Source: JAGLQA01 sp023135565 (GTDB lineage: Bacteria > Acidobacteriota > Aminicenantia > UBA2199). From it: a DNA stretch of 7,769 nucleotides. The notes under the pieces are model-generated. The model saw only the letters and a program-made list of their open reading frames with translations, was not told the origin of the DNA and did not search any database. The position numbers and the translations under genes were made by a program. Shown one piece after another: positions 5,543 to 7,769 of this stretch. The DNA lies in the NCBI GenBank assembly GCA_030639305.1, contig DAOWCY010000279.1:1-7769 (forward strand). The letters run 5' to 3'. The stretch's first letter is position 1. The number at the start of each line of letters is the position of its first letter.

Positions 5543-7416
5543 TGAAATTCCTGTCTATCGAATCTAAAAAAATATTCAATAAAAAGAGTCTACCCGTCGT
5601 TCTTTTCTTTTTGATATTCTCGGTTTATTTCACTCACACCGGCATTTCCGAGTATAAATCCTTTCTAAAAGAACAAGAAAATTTCTTCGATTTTGAAAAA
5701 TTAAATACAGACCAGTGGATTAGTTATGAACAATATGGAGCCTTTGGTTTTAGATTACGATTACATGCGTCCCCGCTCAATATTTTTTTTAGCGGCGATT
5801 CATTTTTGAAAGCAATCGATGCCAATATAGATACCAGCGAAGTAATAAAAGTTTCAAAATCCACCCGCGGCAAAGCCCGTTTTGTGAAAGATGGTTATTT
5901 TAAAGGTTTTTCGAGTTTCTTCAATTTTTTTGCCTCCCTGCTCATGTCATATGTGGGGCTTACACTTTTCAGGAGCAAACGGGACATAAGGTTTTATAAA
6001 AAAACCGGGTATGCCGCCGTGACGGCAGCAAAAAAACTGCTGCTTATGCTTTTCGCCTCCTGGGTATTATTTGCGGTGGTGCTTTTGTTTGCCGCCGGTT
6101 CCGGCATCGATTTTTCAATGCAGGATTTAACGGTCTTCTGTTGGTTTATAGTGTTTACTTCGCTGGTCTTATCTTTTTTCTATATGTCGGGGCTGCTGAT
6201 TTCCCTGCTCTTCATCGAAAACCGCCGGCTAAAAATGACCGGCGCATTTTTATACTGGATCGCTATAACCGCGTTAATCCCTTCGATCACAAACAAACAT
6301 ATATCCAATAAAGCGGAGACAATCCAGTCGCCTGAAAAAGTAAACTTTGCGAAACTCAAAAGAGTCATCGACTTCGAAAGAGAGGTAAGAGATTATTTTT
6401 CAAAAATAAAAACAAAGGATAGGGAAAGCATATTAAAGATAGCCAGGGAATTCATGTCAACATACCGAAAAAAAATATATCCCCTGAACACAGAAGTTGA
6501 AGAACAACTTATAAAGGAAGAAAAAAAACTTACTTCATATGCCGAGAAACTATCATTGATTTTACCGACTACTTATTTTAATTTTCTACAGGATGAAATC
6601 TCCGGGAACGGGTACCGGAGCCAGGATGATTTTGTTGAATATATAATGAAAATACGAGCAGAATTTGTCGATTTTTATATCCGGAAAAGATACTACTCTA
6701 AAGATAAACAGGTGCAATCCTTTATCAAAGCTAAAGAAAATATCTTCACTGCTGAAGCACGCTTGCCCGAGTCTTTCTCCACTGCCGTAGGCCTGCACTT
6801 CCTCTACCTAATCGTCCTGACCGCGGTCTCTTTTTTCCTCCTTTACCGCTGCCGGAAAACTCCCGGGCAAGGAAAAAAAATCAAAGAAACCCTGTTCAGG
6901 GGCGCTTCCTATTACAAACTCTTCGAGTCCGAAGAAAAAAGAAACGCCGTTTTTAACGACTATTCGGCAAACGCCAATACCGTGGGTTTGGATAAGATCG
7001 ATAAAGACTCGGTGCCGGACGTGGACGGGCTGAAACTAAAAGATGTTATCCGCTGGTTTTCCTATATCCGCGAAGTGGACGAAAAAGAAGTCTACCGCCG
7101 CCTGTCCCACTTAGAAGTACCGCCGGATACTATTTTAGATACGAAAGAGGATATGGGAACCATAAAAAAAATCTACGCCGCCCTTATCCTGAGCACAAAG
7201 GCGGATATTATCATTATTAACGATTTCTTGAAAAACGAACCCAGGAAATTTGAAAAACACTTCAAAAACCTGATATGGGAAATGGAACGACAAAAAAAGA
7301 CCCTGATCTACCTGAGTTCGGAAATCCCGGCCGCGGAAAAAAGAAAAGCTCTTTATGAAGTCAAAGAAGAATCCGGTTTCGTAAAAGTGGATATCGACCT
7401 GCTCAGTTTCCGGTAG
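5542..7416 (+). CDS. ABC-2 type permease fused to a degenerate ABC ATPase-like domain
   Basis: The protein has 624 residues. Six membrane segments are apparent: about 17-31, 126-143, 163-185, 196-225, 233-250 and 415-436. Long hydrophilic loops lie at 35-120 and 251-413, and the second contains LPTTYFNFLQDEISGNGY, typical of ABC-2 permeases. After the last helix, residues about 450-624 follow an ABC ATPase in order, but every nucleotide motif is altered. The P-loop region reads LFESEEKRNAVFN (460-472), without GxxGxGKS. KDVIRWFSYIREVDEKEVYRRL (500-521) matches the helical domain. The signature position is EDMGT (536-540). Walker B is IIIINDF (556-562, DE replaced by ND). The H-loop is YLSSEI (590-595, His replaced by Glu). 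It is therefore a probable pseudo-ATPase. The start overlaps the upstream stop (TAATG) without its own good ribosome binding site. No functional ATPase gene is adjacent in the window. Substrate unknown. Confidence 0.8.
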   Translation: MKFLSIESKKIFNKKSLPVVLFFLIFSVYFTHTGISEYKSFLKEQENFFDFEKLNTDQWISYEQYGAFGFRLRLHASPLNIFFSGDSFLKAIDANIDTSEVIKVSKSTRGKARFVKDGYFKGFSSFFNFFASLLMSYVGLTLFRSKRDIRFYKKTGYAAVTAAKKLLLMLFASWVLFAVVLLFAAGSGIDFSMQDLTVFCWFIVFTSLVLSFFYMSGLLISLLFIENRRLKMTGAFLYWIAITALIPSITNKHISNKAETIQSPEKVNFAKLKRVIDFEREVRDYFSKIKTKDRESILKIAREFMSTYRKKIYPLNTEVEEQLIKEEKKLTSYAEKLSLILPTTYFNFLQDEISGNGYRSQDDFVEYIMKIRAEFVDFYIRKRYYSKDKQVQSFIKAKENIFTAEARLPESFSTAVGLHFLYLIVLTAVSFFLLYRCRKTPGQGKKIKETLFRGASYYKLFESEEKRNAVFNDYSANANTVGLDKIDKDSVPDVDGLKLKDVIRWFSYIREVDEKEVYRRLSHLEVPPDTILDTKEDMGTIKKIYAALILSTKADIIIINDFLKNEPRKFEKHFKNLIWEMERQKKTLIYLSSEIPAAEKRKALYEVKEESGFVKVDIDLLSFR

Positions 7417-7448
7417 CCCCGGTGAGGCGCGCATCATGAAAAAAATTA

Positions 7449-7519
7449 GCCACAGAGCACACCGAGGGCACAGAGAAAAATCAAAAGCATAAACCACGAA
7501 GTACACGAAAGGCACGAAG
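7449..7519 (+). repeat. Interspersed-type CAC repeat: two 27-bp arrays of 9-bp units
   Basis: Array one (7449-7475) consists of gccacagag, cacaccgag, ggcacagag. Array two (7493-7519) consists of accacgaag, tacacgaaa, ggcacgaag. Both are three 9-bp units of form NNCAC-4nt, and the arrays are separated by 17 A-rich bases. Tracts reading ccacagag...cacagag and ccacgaag...cacgaag are widely dispersed between genes in many environmental bacteria and generate spurious hydrophobic frames in antisense. Function is unknown. Confidence 0.7.
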
Positions 7520-7557
7520 AAAAAAGCAAAAAACAAAAGAGATGGGCTTTTGATAAT

Positions 7558-7624
7558 CGAAAAACCAAAATTCCCCGATTGAGACTTGCCAGGAGGTGGC
7601 ACTGAGGGGCTTTTTTGTTTTTTG
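7558..7624. terminator. Probable bidirectional intrinsic terminator
   Basis: Bases 7558-7576 (an A-rich run ending in CCCC) face 7606-7624 (GGGGC then T6-G-T6-G). Sixteen of 19 positions can pair, including one G-U. Inside lies a second hairpin, TGCCA (7587-7591) with TGGCA (7597-7601). Read on the + strand, GGGGC followed by 12 T in 13 bases is a strong terminator for the permease operon. Read on the - strand, the A-rich left arm supplies a T tract, so a converging gene beyond the window could use it too. Confidence 0.7.
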
Positions 7625-7640
7625 CCCCGAAGTGACGGGG
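7625..7640. repeat. Short GC hairpin
   Basis: CCCCG (7625-7629) and CGGGG (7636-7640) form a perfect 5-bp stem with loop AAGTGA. The GCCCC at 7624-7628 could alternatively pair with GGGGC at 7606-7610, making the T tract the loop, so two foldings compete here. Confidence 0.45.
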
Positions 7641-7679
7641 TGTGTTAGCTCGTCGAAAAGCACCACCGCTTAATCTCTC

Positions 7680-7699
7680 CCCCGCGCCGCGGGGCTTTT
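7680..7699 (+). terminator. Second terminator-like hairpin
   Basis: CCCCGCG (7680-7686) and CGCGGGG (7688-7694) form a near-continuous palindrome around one C, in practice a 6-bp stem with a three-base loop. It is followed by CTTTTG. The stem is very stable but the T tract is only four bases, so it could be a backup terminator or a dispersed GC palindrome. Confidence 0.4.
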
Positions 7700-7769
7700 G
7701 AAAAAGTTTGAACAAAACTTCTAATAATTGAGAAGCAAAAACGCTGCCTGTCCACAACCCGGACAAGCC

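Larger units (their letters stand above)
7417..7769. other. Non-coding right end: CAC repeats and hairpin cluster
   Basis: The 353 bases after the permease stop hold no convincing gene. From left to right they contain the 9-bp-unit CAC repeats (7449-7519), a large A-tract/T-tract inverted structure (7558-7624), and a CCCCG/CGGGG hairpin (7625-7640). A GC palindrome followed by CTTTT comes next (7680-7699), then AAGTTT/AAACTT and CTTCT/AGAAG short inverted repeats (7704-7735), and TGTCC/GGACA (7749-7765) at the edge. Minus-strand open frames across it read the repeats in antisense and are of the kind usually spurious. Confidence 0.6.

Noticed and set aside
7449..7519. Repeated units considered as a CRISPR array.
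   Set aside because: Units are 9 bp and contiguous, without 25-40 bp spacers, and no cas genes are in the window.
7135..7766. Minus-strand open frames at the right end.
   Set aside because: Low-complexity Phe/Val/Leu-rich translations arise from reading the CAC repeats and the permease gene in antisense; no RBS and they cross terminators.

Overview
The window looks like a chromosomal stretch from an AT-leaning, environmental Gram-negative-type bacterium. Two adjacent secreted beta-propeller proteins, an Rpn-family nuclease and a CAC-GAG type intergenic repeat would fit a Candidatus Aminicenantes / Acidobacteriota-like genome. This assignment rests on family flavour only and is tentative. All protein-coding genes I accept lie on the + strand.

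Left part (1-1460): the first ~140 bases resemble the non-coding leader found next to group II intron reverse transcriptases, but no reverse transcriptase follows. A complete Rpn-family (PD-(D/E)XK, transposase_31-like) nuclease gene then occupies 215-1165. A consensus sigma-70 promoter places its predicted +1 exactly on the A of its ATG, so the transcript should be leaderless. Inside the gene a 12-base match to the 16S anti-Shine-Dalgarno sits just before an in-frame ATG at 983. This predicts a separately translated 60-residue C-terminal protein, the arrangement known for E. coli Rpn toxins and their intragenic antitoxins. The gene is bracketed by 29-bp imperfect direct repeats (145-173 and 1231-1259).

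Middle (1461-4634): a second consensus promoter, again with a predicted leaderless start, drives a membrane-anchored UshA/SoxB-like metallophosphatase relative. That protein lacks the metal ligands and the C-terminal half of the domain, so it is probably a decayed or repurposed gene. A strong hairpin terminator candidate (2304-2339) separates it from two tandem exported beta-propeller proteins (2396-3415 and 3486-4634), which have ordinary Shine-Dalgarno sites and probably form one transcription unit.

Right part (4635-7769): a promoter at 4851-4879 precedes a two-gene operon joined by a TAATG overlap. Its first gene encodes a small exported helical protein that I do not recognise. Its second encodes an ABC-2 type six-helix permease fused to a C-terminal ABC ATPase-like domain whose P-loop, signature motif, Walker B and H-loop are all degenerate. 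This pseudo-ATPase/permease fusion and its coupled exported partner are the most unusual protein finding. The last 353 bases are non-coding: a 9-bp-unit CAC repeat of an interspersed type, a likely bidirectional terminator and further hairpins.
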